Under the pieces are notes generated by a model, which did no database searches, was not told where the DNA came from, and saw only the letters and a program-made list of their open reading frames with translations. The translations under genes were made by a program, and so were the position numbers. DNA of 6,348 nt, taken from positions 1-6,348 of the forward strand of contig CALABV010000073.1 in assembly GCA_937886325.1 (NCBI GenBank). The letters run 5' to 3'. Of this stretch, positions 1-5,926 are shown one piece after another. Source of the DNA: an uncultured Geobacter sp. (GTDB lineage Bacteria > Desulfobacterota > Desulfuromonadia > Geobacterales > Geobacteraceae). Numbering within the stretch: the first letter of the stretch is position 1; the number at the start of each line of letters is the position of its first letter.

Positions 1-38
1 ACATCCGGCAATCCGGTGTCAGGCCTATTGAACGGAAC

Positions 39-92
39 GGGGTGGCGTCTCCGCAATCACATCTGATTGGCGACGCCACCCCATTCTTTTTT
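39..92 (+). terminator. Rho-independent terminator of an upstream plus-strand gene
   Basis: An 11-bp perfect stem (GGGGTGGCGTC at 39-49 with GACGCCACCCC at 72-82) encloses a second hairpin (CAATCA 54-59 with TGATTG 64-69, loop CATC) and is followed by ATTCTTTTTT at 83-92. The T-tract lies only on the plus-strand side, so it should stop transcription entering from the left. The gene it serves lies almost wholly outside the window; one frame has a TGA at 29-31, ten bases or less before the stem, which could be its stop, but ten codons are too few to identify it. The rex-like gene on the minus strand converges on this terminator. Confidence 0.9.
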
Positions 93-294
93 CCGGTTAC
101 CCTCGTACGACATCAGGGACACCTTTCACATTTCCACATTGGCAGAAACCTTCGCTATCGCCTCCCCCTCAGGGACGGACACCTCCTCTGCAGTCGCTCA
201 AATCTGGTACCGTGAAGGGCGTGCCGCTTCGAAATTGGCGAACGACAAATCGAATTCGGCTTGTTCACACTTTGCATCGGTGCCCCGACAAACA
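93..294. other. Convergent intergenic region without recognisable genes
   Basis: This stretch lies between the plus-strand terminator and the stop codon of the minus-strand rex-like gene. Open frames cross it on both strands, but none has a convincing ribosome binding site or protein-like composition, and they overlap the rex-like gene or run through the terminator. I see no clear minus-strand terminator for rex here. Confidence 0.5.
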
Positions 295-948
295 CTATCC
301 GCATTCCATCGATTGCATTCGATTCAGCCGTGCGGAAAGCACGGCATATCCGGTTGCCAGATCTTCCTTCTGTGTAATGACGCCCTCGGGGACCGTCAGG
401 CATGCCGAGGTAAAGTTCCAGATGCCCCTGACACCCGACGCGACCAGCCTATCCGTAACGTTCTGGGCGCATCGGGAAGGGACGCAGAGAATTGCCATGC
501 CGACATGGGTTGCCTTCAGGATCTCTTCCACCCGCGCGCTGTCGAAAACAGGCACACCATGGACCGATGAGCCAATCTTGCGCGAGTCAGTATCAAAGGC
601 CGCAATAATTCTGAGACCCAGGGTCATCAACTCCCTGTTTGCAAGAAGCGAGGCGCCGAGCTGCCCTGCCCCGAAAAGAAAGGCATCCATACTCGCTCCC
701 CAACCGAGGAAATTCTCAATGCGCTTGATCAGAAGGTCAATGGGGTACCCAACGCGGGGAGTCCCGGTGACCCTGAGCAACTCGATGTCCTTGCGAACCA
801 GAATCGGAATAATGCCCATCTGCTCGGCAAGGTAGGAAGAAGCTACATACGCCTTACCCCGTGCGGAGAGTTCCTGGAGGAGAAAGAGGTAGTCGGGAAG
901 GCGCCTGACAGTGGGCAGTTTGTCCATTTTTTGAGCGTGTTTTTTCAT
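295..948 (-). CDS. Rex-family redox-sensing transcriptional repressor (divergent paralogue)
   Basis: Rex proteins are dimeric cytoplasmic repressors that read the NADH/NAD+ ratio and control fermentative, respiratory or hydrogenase genes. Residues about 11-82 form the N-terminal winged helix, including the family pattern RRLPDYL (15-21), AEQMGI (41-46) and the recognition segment VRKDIELL (51-58). Residues 88-195 form the Rossmann domain, with the dinucleotide loop GAGQLG at 93-98 and acidic residues D119 and D121 after the second strand, as expected for NAD(H) rather than NADP(H). The C-terminal helix (about 196-217) matches the domain-swapped helix of Rex dimers. The length of 217 residues is normal for the family. 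The ATG at 948 is preceded by AGGA about seven bases upstream. The usual GEFGxRGVGY-like stretch reads VTGTPRVGYPI here and the loop has Q instead of the common N, so this is probably a paralogue rather than canonical Rex. It lies 60 bases downstream of the duplicated small protein and is probably cotranscribed with it. Confidence 0.9.
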   Translation of the reverse strand: MKKHAQKMDKLPTVRRLPDYLFLLQELSARGKAYVASSYLAEQMGIIPILVRKDIELLRVTGTPRVGYPIDLLIKRIENFLGWGASMDAFLFGAGQLGASLLANRELMTLGLRIIAAFDTDSRKIGSSVHGVPVFDSARVEEILKATHVGMAILCVPSRCAQNVTDRLVASGVRGIWNFTSACLTVPEGVITQKEDLATGYAVLSARLNRMQSMECG

Positions 949-1008
949 GGGTAGTCCTGTTGATTCATGCCTGATCCCGGCAGATGAAATCCCTGGAGCG
1001 TTTCGCCA

Positions 1009-1446
1009 TCACGCCGCCCGACGATGCGTTTCAGCCGCTTTACCCGCGGCGGACCGGTTCTTCTTGCGTGCGGGCCGAATCAGGCGCTCAAGAGGAGGCA
1101 GCGGCGCGACGGAGACTACCGCAAGGGCGTCGAAGTGCCAGACTTCCGCTTCCAGGGACAGGCCGAATTCATTGTACTCGTCCAGGCGCTGTCCGTACTT
1201 GTTCACGCCTGCCCCAGCCGGTTTCGCGATGTTCGTGTCCTCCGTTATGACAAGCTCCTTTTCACGTACGGGCCGAATCAGGCGCTCGAGAGGAGGCAGC
1301 GGCGCGACGGAGACATCGGCAAGGGCGTCGAAGTGCCAGACTTCCGCTTCCAGCGACTGACCGAATTCATTGTACTCATCCAGGCGCTGTCCATACTTGT
1401 TCAAGCCTACCTCAACCAGTCTCGCGGTGTTCCTGTTCTCTGCCAT
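1009..1446 (-). CDS. Small protein of unknown function made of two fused 66-residue copies
   Basis: I do not recognise the family. The 145-residue product has no signal peptide or membrane segment and is probably cytoplasmic. Residues 14-62 and 80-128 are nearly identical; I count five differences in 49 positions (15/81, 30/96, 44/110, 60/126, 62/128). Each copy carries NKYGQRLDEYNEFG, then SLEAEVWHFDALA, then a proline-rich APLPPLERLIRP. The tail (about 126-145) is basic and alanine-rich. The ATG at 1446 follows a strong AAAGGAG six bases upstream, so the gene is very likely expressed. The second copy aligns with the first through the start codon and ribosome binding site: residue I67 (ATA) stands where M1 (ATG) stands, and AAAAGGAG persists at 1255-1262. 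This is therefore a tandem gene duplication fused into one frame. It precedes the rex-like gene by 60 bases and follows a structured leader, suggesting a shared, regulated operon. Any link of its function to redox control is inference. Confidence 0.88.
   Translation of the reverse strand: MAENRNTARLVEVGLNKYGQRLDEYNEFGQSLEAEVWHFDALADVSVAPLPPLERLIRPVREKELVITEDTNIAKPAGAGVNKYGQRLDEYNEFGLSLEAEVWHFDALAVVSVAPLPPLERLIRPARKKNRSAAGKAAETHRRAA
1246..1262 (-). other. Fossil ribosome binding site and dead start codon of the second copy
   Basis: On the minus strand AAAAGGAG (1262-1255) is followed six bases later by ATA (1248-1246). The genuine initiation region of the gene has AAAGGAG (1459-1453) followed six bases later by ATG (1446-1444). 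Spacing and surrounding bases match at an offset of 198, so this is the former translation start of a second, once separate gene copy, now read through as Lys-Glu-Leu-Val-Ile. Whether it still recruits ribosomes is unknown; ATA is a very poor start codon. Confidence 0.8.
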
Positions 1447-1460
1447 GTCAATCTCCTTTC
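1447..1460 (-). promoter_or_regulatory. Strong ribosome binding site of the duplicated small protein
   Basis: GGAAAGGAG on the minus strand ends six bases before the ATG at 1446. It is the best Shine-Dalgarno match in the window and fixes the start of the small protein. Its ancestral duplicate is preserved 198 bases further downstream inside the same gene. Confidence 0.85.
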
Positions 1461-1470
1461 CTGTGTTTTT

Positions 1471-1543
1471 CCGGGTAATCGTGAGAAACCATGCTCCGGC
1501 ATGGGTCTCCTCAGCCGTGCTTGCGGCTGAGTCTTCAACCCGG
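1471..1543 (-). promoter_or_regulatory. Structured mRNA leader: candidate three-way-junction RNA element
   Basis: Read on the minus strand, three helices can form in register. P1 pairs CCGGGT (1543-1538) with ACCCGG (1476-1471). P2 pairs CTCAGCCG (1531-1524) with CGGCTGAG (1517-1510) around a six-base loop. P3 pairs GAGA/TCTC (1509-1506 with 1486-1483) and, after a small 1x2 internal loop, CCATGC with GCATGG (1504-1499 with 1494-1489) around the tetraloop CGGA. P2 and P3 abut with no linker, and the two other junction strands are six bases each (TGAAGA, ACGATT). P1 closes 11 bases before the AAAGGAG ribosome binding site of the small protein. No T-tract follows, so it is not an intrinsic terminator. 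It matches no riboswitch consensus I know; translational control or protein binding is inference. Confidence 0.55.
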
Positions 1544-1550
1544 GTGACGG

Positions 1551-1587
1551 AAGAATTCTTGGTCCGGACCGCATGCCATGTGCGGTC
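1551..1587. promoter_or_regulatory. Cluster of perfect palindromes, candidate operator
   Basis: AAGAATTCTT (1551-1560) and GGTCCGGACC (1561-1570) are two perfect 10-bp palindromes lying end to end. Overlapping the second is an inverted repeat with 7-bp arms, GACCGCA (1567-1573) and TGCGGTC (1581-1587), separated by seven bases. The cluster spans the putative -10 and start of transcription of the small protein / rex-like unit. Symmetric sites here would suit a dimeric regulator such as the adjacent NarL-type regulator or the Rex homologue, but neither binding consensus is evident. Confidence 0.4.
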
Positions 1588-1601
1588 ATACCTGGTGTCA
1601 A
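1573..1601 (-). promoter_or_regulatory. Candidate promoter for the small protein / rex-like unit
   Basis: A perfect -35 box TTGACA (1601-1596, minus strand) is followed after 17 bases by TGGCAT (1578-1573), a weak -10 matching the consensus at only three of six positions. The -10 lies inside the inverted repeat at 1567-1587, as would suit an activator- or repressor-controlled promoter. Transcription would start near 1566 and give a leader of about 120 bases containing the three-way junction. The weak -10 keeps confidence low. Confidence 0.35.
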
Positions 1602-1703
1602 GTATGTCATAAATCAGGAAAGGGCTTTGTAAGGGAATTCGTAACAGAGGGGATGCAAATGCCTCAAGGAATTGCGGGGGCGGGCTGATTTGATGAGGTT
1701 GGA

Positions 1704-2354
1704 CTAATCGAGCGAGGTCAGCCCTTCGCGAATGGCGATTTTGGTGAGTTCCGCGATGGAGTTTACCTTGAGCTTGTCCATGAGTCGCTTGCGGAATGCT
1801 TCCACGGTCTTTATGCTCACATCCAGGGTGAAGGCGATTTCCTTCATGTTCTTCCCTTCCGCGAGCAGCTGCAGGACTTCCCGTTCACGCGATGAAAGTG
1901 AAAAGATCTCGGAAGGGTTCTCACCCTGCTGCTTTTTTACCAGGTCCTTGACGACAATCGAGGATATCTTCGGGCTCAGGTACGTTTCTCCCTGCAAGAG
2001 CGTCCGGATTGCGCGCAACAATTCGTCGGAAGCGCATTCCTTCAGCAGGTACCCCCGTGCGCCCGCATTGAAGACCTCGATAACCATGCGCTTGTCATGG
2101 TGCATGGAAAGTATCAGGACCTTTATTTCGGGATGCTCGGAGGATATTCGCCGGGTTGCCTCGATACCGTTCATATCGGGCATGGCAATATCCATGATGA
2201 CGATTTCGGGCTTGAGTTCATCCACGAGCCGCAAGGCGGTTCTGCCGTTGTCGGCTTCGGCGATGACCCCAATCCCTTCCTCATGGTGGAGGATGGCCTT
2301 CAAACCGTCCCGCACGATCTGGTGATCGTCGACAATCATGACGAATGTCTTCAT
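1704..2354 (-). CDS. NarL/LuxR-family two-component response regulator
   Basis: A cytoplasmic DNA-binding response regulator of 216 residues, the standard length for the NarL/FixJ class. The receiver domain (about 1-122) has the acidic pair D9-D10, the phosphoacceptor D55 in IVIMDIAMPDMNG, S83 at the switch Ser/Thr position and K105 in LLKE. After a short linker (about 123-150) the LuxR-type helix-turn-helix covers about 151-205, with LSSREREVLQLLAEGKNMKEIA and the recognition segment VSIKTVEAFRKRLMDKL. All key residues are present, so it should be functional. Its ATG overlaps the kinase stop codon as TAATG, with GGGAGGAG just upstream inside the kinase gene, a typical arrangement for translational coupling; the kinase is its partner. 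Its targets are unknown. The promoter/palindrome region 117 or more bases downstream on the same strand is an obvious candidate. No terminator is evident after the gene. Confidence 0.97.
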   Translation of the reverse strand: MKTFVMIVDDHQIVRDGLKAILHHEEGIGVIAEADNGRTALRLVDELKPEIVIMDIAMPDMNGIEATRRISSEHPEIKVLILSMHHDKRMVIEVFNAGARGYLLKECASDELLRAIRTLLQGETYLSPKISSIVVKDLVKKQQGENPSEIFSLSSREREVLQLLAEGKNMKEIAFTLDVSIKTVEAFRKRLMDKLKVNSIAELTKIAIREGLTSLD

Positions 2355-5300
2355 TACGCTCCTCCCTGAACTTCCGGACGTTCCGGGTTCACCGGCACGC
2401 GTAGGGTGATGCGGCTTCCCGCGCCGGGTTGGGAAGCTATGGCCATGCTTCCCCCCAGGTACTCGATCCTCTGCTTGATGCTGAAGAGCCCGATGCAGTT
2501 GTTTTTGTTCCCCGGCATAAGGACCTGCGCGGCATCAAACCCCGACCCGTTGTCTTCCACGCTTATTTCAATAGTATCCGCAAAACAGCTCAACGAGACC
2601 GAGACATGTTCCGCACGCGCGTGTTTCTCTATGTTGTGCAGCAACTCCCGCACCATTCTGTACAGGGTGCCCCGCAGATTTTTCCCGATAGACTTTGTTT
2701 CCCCTTCCTCCGCAAAGTCGACGATAATCCCGCTCTCTTCCTCGAATTTCTCGCACAGGGACTGCACTGCGGCATCAAAACCGATCATATACAGGATCGG
2801 GGGACTGATTTCGAAGGTCAGGGATCGGATACAGGTGATTGCCTGCAGGATCAGATTGTATGCCTTTACCAGATCTCCGCATGTATTGCAGCAATCGGGA
2901 TTTCCCGCAAGGGCATCCAGCTTCATCTTTGCCGCGGCAAGCTTTTGGCCGACCGTATCATGAAGTTCCGTGGCAATGTTCTGGCGTTCCCGTTCTTCCG
3001 TCATGGCCAGTTCCGTGGCCAGCTTTCTCAGCTGCTCCCGCTGGGAAATCAGGGCAAGCTCGGCCACCTTGCGGTCGGTGATATCCATGCCCACCAGCTG
3101 GAATTCCTGCAGGTCGCCTTTCCCGTCGAGGATCGGGCAATCGCTCCATCGTACCCAGACCGGACCCTTGTCTCCGCTGGACACCTCATGTTCGTAGTAT
3201 GCCAGCCTCGGGTGATTGATCAGAGACCGGACATGTCTCATGAGATCCCGTATGTTTTCCGTTGCTATGAAGTCCAGGAAGGACTTGCCGAGCAGATCCT
3301 CCCTCGACTTGCCGAGCAAGCGGCAGTACGCTTCATTCACATAGGTCAGGGTCGTGTCGGGAAGCCAGCGGCACACTGCTTCCACCTGGTTTTCCACCAG
3401 CGCCCGGTAGCGGGCTTCGCTCTCGCGGAGCGCCTCCTCGGCCAGTCTCTGCTCGGTGATGTCGCGATCCGTTCCGATGATGCGCACGGGAATGCCGGAC
3501 GCGTCCGCCTGGACCTCGCGGACCCCGTGCCAGATGCGCACCTGGCCGGTGTCGCGCCGGATGATGCGGAACTCGTGGTCGTACTGCGTCGCCACGCCGC
3601 GTATGACCTCGTCGAGATTCCGACGGCGGACGCCCCGGTCGTCGGGATGCACCGTATCGGTGATGAAGTCGTCCAGGGGGACGGGGGGGTAGTCCGGGGG
3701 GAGCCCTGCGAGCCGCTTCAGGCCGTCCGAGACATAAATGGTGTCGCCGGCAATGTCCAATTCCCAGCTGCCCCACCCGGCCACGCGCTCGGCCTCGGCC
3801 ATGAGCGCCTCGCTTTTGTGCAGCGCCTCCTCGGCCAGCCTCTGCTCGGTGATGTCGACGAGATACCCTTCGATACAGAGCGGTGCGCCGGATTCGTCCC
3901 GCACCATGCGCGCGCTGATGGAAACCCATATCTTCCGCCCGTCCTTGCGGCGGAATTGAACCTCCCGGCCGAGAACCTCTCCCTGTTCCAGGATGGATGC
4001 CGTGATTGCATCGCGGTCCTCCGGATTTACGTAGAGCTGGCGCCGCACATCGCGTACGCAGGAGATCAGCTCATCGGGCGAATCATAGCCGGCGATGCGG
4101 GCCATGGCCGGATTGACGCTCAGAAAGCTGCCCTCGAACGTTGTCTGGAACAGGCCCTCCACGGCCTGTTCGAAAATCCCCCGGTATTTTTCCTCGCTTT
4201 CGCGCAGTTCCTCCATGGTCCTGGCGAGCCTGCCGGTCATCACGTTGAATGCCCGGGCCAGCGTGCCGATCTCGTCACGGGAACGCACCTCCACCGTCTG
4301 GTTCAGGTCGCCCTCGATGATGGTCTCCACGGCCTCCTTCATCTGGTTGACGGGGCGCGCAATGGTGCGGGCCACGAGCACGCCGAGCAATCCTACCAGG
4401 AGGATGATGGTCAGGCCGGCGACGCCCATGTAGCTGGTCATCCTGACGCGGCCGCCGCTCAGGACCTTCTGATAGGCCTGCAGCTCGTCCTCGTACACGC
4501 TGGTCCCGATGACCCAGTCCCACGGCTCGAAGTAGGCGAGGCGGGCGATCTTCCAGCGGGGGCGGGGTTCGCCGGGATTCTGCCAGAGATAGCGCTCGGT
4601 TGCCAGCTCGCCCTGCTTCAGCCTGGTCGACTTTTTGATGAGCTCCTGGATGACCGGCCTGCCGTCGCGGTCCCTGGTCTCCCAGATGCTTTCACCGTCG
4701 CGCCTGCCGTGCTGAGAGATGACGTAGCGGCCCCGCTGTTCGCCCTTGCCGCCCAGGACAAAGACATAGCCGGTCTTGCCCACATTGGTCTGCAGAACGG
4801 CCTGGCGCAGCAGGGACTCGACGCTTTCCTGCTTGACGCCGACGTACAGCATTCCGACCAGCCTGCCGCTCCTGTCCCTGATCGGCTCGTAGGCGGTCAG
4901 GTACCATGCGTTGACCACATACGCGCGGCCGTGGTAGGTCTTTCCCCGCAGGATTGCCGAGATGACCGGGTTGGAAGCGCCGTCGGGATTTACGGCGGGG
5001 ATGAAGGTGCCGATGGCGCGTTTGCCTTCGACGGTCCTGACCGTGGTGGCGACGCGGAGCATGTCGCCCTGGCCGTTCATGCGCTGGAAGATGGTGGCTG
5101 TTTCGCCGATGAGCCGGGTCATTTTATCGACCACCACGGTCTTGGCGGCCGGGTCGGTATCGCGGCCGAGCCACCTGCCGCCCACCAGCATCCTGGGGAG
5201 CTGGATCGACGACGGCTTGCCGGTGAACTGGTTGACGGTCGTCCAGGGTTCGGTTTCGGTCGACAGGCTGATACCGCCCGCTTCGGAGAGGATGTGGCGC

Positions 5301-5554
5301 GCGGCGTTGAGATTGTAGTCTATCTGCTGTTGGATGGCGTCATTCTCCGACCGTACCAGGTTGTACACCCCCTGGGTGATGTGATCCAGGTCGGCGTTGA
5401 TGAGCGTGTCCACTTCCCGCTGCGCCAGGGCGTGATACTGGCCGCTCTGCCACACGGCAAGCGCCACCAGGGCGACCGCGGTAATCAGCACGCTGACCGC
5501 TCCCAGCAGTGACACCTTCACGTGGAGCCGGAGATCCCGTAGGAAAGTAAGCAT
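2354..5554 (-). CDS. Membrane sensor histidine kinase: Cache-HAMP-PAS-PAS-PAS-HisKA_3-HATPase
   Basis: A 1066-residue inner-membrane sensor kinase. Membrane helix 1 is about 14-35; the extracytoplasmic region (36-374) resembles the Cache_3-Cache_2 type, with IFQRMNGQGDMLRVATTV (156-173) and a second Cache module from NVGKTGYVFVLGG (257-269). Membrane helix 2 is about 375-396, followed by HAMP (about 397-450). Three PAS domains follow, at about 453-570, 588-701 and 713-829; the first two end in the same ITEQRLAEEAL linker. The HisKA_3 dimerisation domain has the phosphoacceptor H865 in ATELHDTVGQKL. The ATPase domain has the N box around N974, the G1 box DNGSGF (1001-1006) and a G2-like GLFSIKQRIEYLGG (1022-1035). 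The ATG at 5554 is preceded by AGGA seven bases upstream. A CC-x2-C cluster (888, 889, 892) sits at the likely turn of the dimerisation hairpin. GC content is clearly higher upstream of PAS3 than in PAS3 and the kinase core, hinting at a mosaic origin. The ligand is unknown; Cache domains often bind carboxylates or amino acids. Confidence 0.97.
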   Translation of the reverse strand: MLTFLRDLRLHVKVSLLGAVSVLITAVALVALAVWQSGQYHALAQREVDTLINADLDHITQGVYNLVRSENDAIQQQIDYNLNAARHILSEAGGISLSTETEPWTTVNQFTGKPSSIQLPRMLVGGRWLGRDTDPAAKTVVVDKMTRLIGETATIFQRMNGQGDMLRVATTVRTVEGKRAIGTFIPAVNPDGASNPVISAILRGKTYHGRAYVVNAWYLTAYEPIRDRSGRLVGMLYVGVKQESVESLLRQAVLQTNVGKTGYVFVLGGKGEQRGRYVISQHGRRDGESIWETRDRDGRPVIQELIKKSTRLKQGELATERYLWQNPGEPRPRWKIARLAYFEPWDWVIGTSVYEDELQAYQKVLSGGRVRMTSYMGVAGLTIILLVGLLGVLVARTIARPVNQMKEAVETIIEGDLNQTVEVRSRDEIGTLARAFNVMTGRLARTMEELRESEEKYRGIFEQAVEGLFQTTFEGSFLSVNPAMARIAGYDSPDELISCVRDVRRQLYVNPEDRDAITASILEQGEVLGREVQFRRKDGRKIWVSISARMVRDESGAPLCIEGYLVDITEQRLAEEALHKSEALMAEAERVAGWGSWELDIAGDTIYVSDGLKRLAGLPPDYPPVPLDDFITDTVHPDDRGVRRRNLDEVIRGVATQYDHEFRIIRRDTGQVRIWHGVREVQADASGIPVRIIGTDRDITEQRLAEEALRESEARYRALVENQVEAVCRWLPDTTLTYVNEAYCRLLGKSREDLLGKSFLDFIATENIRDLMRHVRSLINHPRLAYYEHEVSSGDKGPVWVRWSDCPILDGKGDLQEFQLVGMDITDRKVAELALISQREQLRKLATELAMTEERERQNIATELHDTVGQKLAAAKMKLDALAGNPDCCNTCGDLVKAYNLILQAITCIRSLTFEISPPILYMIGFDAAVQSLCEKFEEESGIIVDFAEEGETKSIGKNLRGTLYRMVRELLHNIEKHARAEHVSVSLSCFADTIEISVEDNGSGFDAAQVLMPGNKNNCIGLFSIKQRIEYLGGSMAIASQPGAGSRITLRVPVNPERPEVQGGA
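3430..3857 (-). repeat. Near-identical 35-bp PAS-linker repeats
   Basis: Plus-strand bases 3430-3464 and 3823-3857 agree at 34 of 35 positions (one T/C difference). They are 393 bases, or 131 codons, apart and encode the linker DITEQRLAEEAL after PAS1 (residues 567-578) and again after PAS2 (698-709). Such conservation in a linker suggests internal duplication of a PAS-linker module or recombination between them. The PAS domains themselves are too diverged for the whole module to be a recent copy. Confidence 0.8.
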
Positions 5555-5652
5555 GGTTTTCCTGAAGAAAGTAAGGTGATTTTCGGGATTGGGTCGCCGA
5601 GGGCAACCCGTCCCGGAGTACGGAAAATATCCTTGAAATCGGGTTGTTCGGC

Positions 5653-5682
5653 ATCTTAGCAGATATCAGGCAGCCATTCCAA
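5653..5682 (-). promoter_or_regulatory. Weak candidate promoter for the kinase-regulator operon
   Basis: On the minus strand TTGGAA (5682-5677) and TAAGAT (5658-5653) are separated by 18 bases; each matches its sigma-70 consensus at four of six positions. It lies about 100 bases upstream of the kinase start. Other promoters for this operon cannot be excluded. Confidence 0.25.
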
Positions 5683-5696
5683 GAGGGAGTTTGGAA
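5677..5696. promoter_or_regulatory. Inverted repeat upstream of the kinase, possible operator
   Basis: TTCCAA (5677-5682) and TTGGAA (5691-5696) form a perfect 6-bp inverted repeat with an 8-base spacer. It overlaps the candidate -35 box of the kinase operon, the position expected for a repressor site or an autoregulatory site. Six-base arms can arise by chance. Confidence 0.3.
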
Positions 5697-5727
5697 ACAC
5701 GTGTACTATTCGCATGTCGATACTTTT

Positions 5728-5910
5728 TTACTGATATTCGCCTCTTATGACCTCGCATGCCTGGTCCATGTGAGATGTTCGGAGAAAAGCGCAACCGTAT
5801 CCCGCCCGGGATCGTCCGTGGTTATCTCTGTGATGATGTGGCTCGGCTTCTTCTTGCACTGTGCGCATGACGGTTGATGACATTCGGCTATGAAACCACG
5901 TCGCTCCCAT
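5728..5910 (-). pseudogene. Possible frameshifted zinc-ribbon protein remnant
   Basis: In one minus-strand frame the segment between about 5858 and 5770 reads CAQCKKKPSHIITEI, then a 12-residue stretch, then FSEH. This resembles the McsA-like zinc-ribbon pattern C-x2-C, P, TEI and a later C-E-x-H, with Ser in place of the third Cys. The frame has no good start (only a TTG at 5951 without a ribosome binding site) and ends shortly after FSEH. A neighbouring frame supplies ATG codons before it (5910, 5883) and a protein-like ending, HMDQACEVIRGEYQ, after it. Two single-base indels would join these into one short gene. This could be chance, since the resemblance comes from memory and covers about 30 residues. 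Confidence 0.22.
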
Positions 5911-5926
5911 CGCGGAAGAAGAGCTG

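Larger units (their letters stand above)
1072..1460 (-). repeat. Tandem in-frame DNA duplication, period 198 bp
   Basis: Two direct copies begin at 1072 and 1270, exactly 198 bases (66 codons) apart. Over the first 144 aligned bases I count 12 mismatches, about 92% identity. Weaker but clear similarity continues through the ribosome binding site: CTCCTTT occurs at 1255-1261 and again at 1453-1459 on the plus strand. The leader upstream of 1460 is not part of the repeat. The period being a multiple of three, together with loss of the first copy's stop codon, produced the fused gene. Confidence 0.93.

Noticed and set aside
2..31. Tail of an upstream gene ending at TGA 29-31
   Set aside because: The position before the terminator fits, but ten codons give no coding evidence and the true stop may lie before the window.
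155..403. Minus-strand frame overlapping the end of the rex-like gene
   Set aside because: It overlaps the well-supported Rex C-terminus in another frame and has no ribosome binding site or protein-like features.
947..1530. Plus-strand frames with repeats opposite the duplicated small protein
   Set aside because: Their internal repeats only mirror the 198-bp duplication, and the minus-strand frame has the strong ribosome binding site and the aligned fossil start.
1471..1543. TPP riboswitch or hammerhead ribozyme in the small-protein leader
   Set aside because: A GGCTGAG string recalls TPP riboswitches, but the other required conserved blocks are missing. A three-way junction recalls hammerheads, but the CUGANGA and GAAA core strands are absent.
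1627..1647. Rex operator-like TTGTAA...TAACAG
   Set aside because: The half-sites are not symmetric about a common centre at the 18-bp Rex spacing, so it does not fit a Rex site.
2429..5512. A plus-strand open frame of 1027 codons antisense to the kinase gene
   Set aside because: It is opposite a gene with full domain evidence, has no recognisable domains or ribosome binding site, and long antisense frames are expected opposite GC-rich codons. The kinase explains the region.
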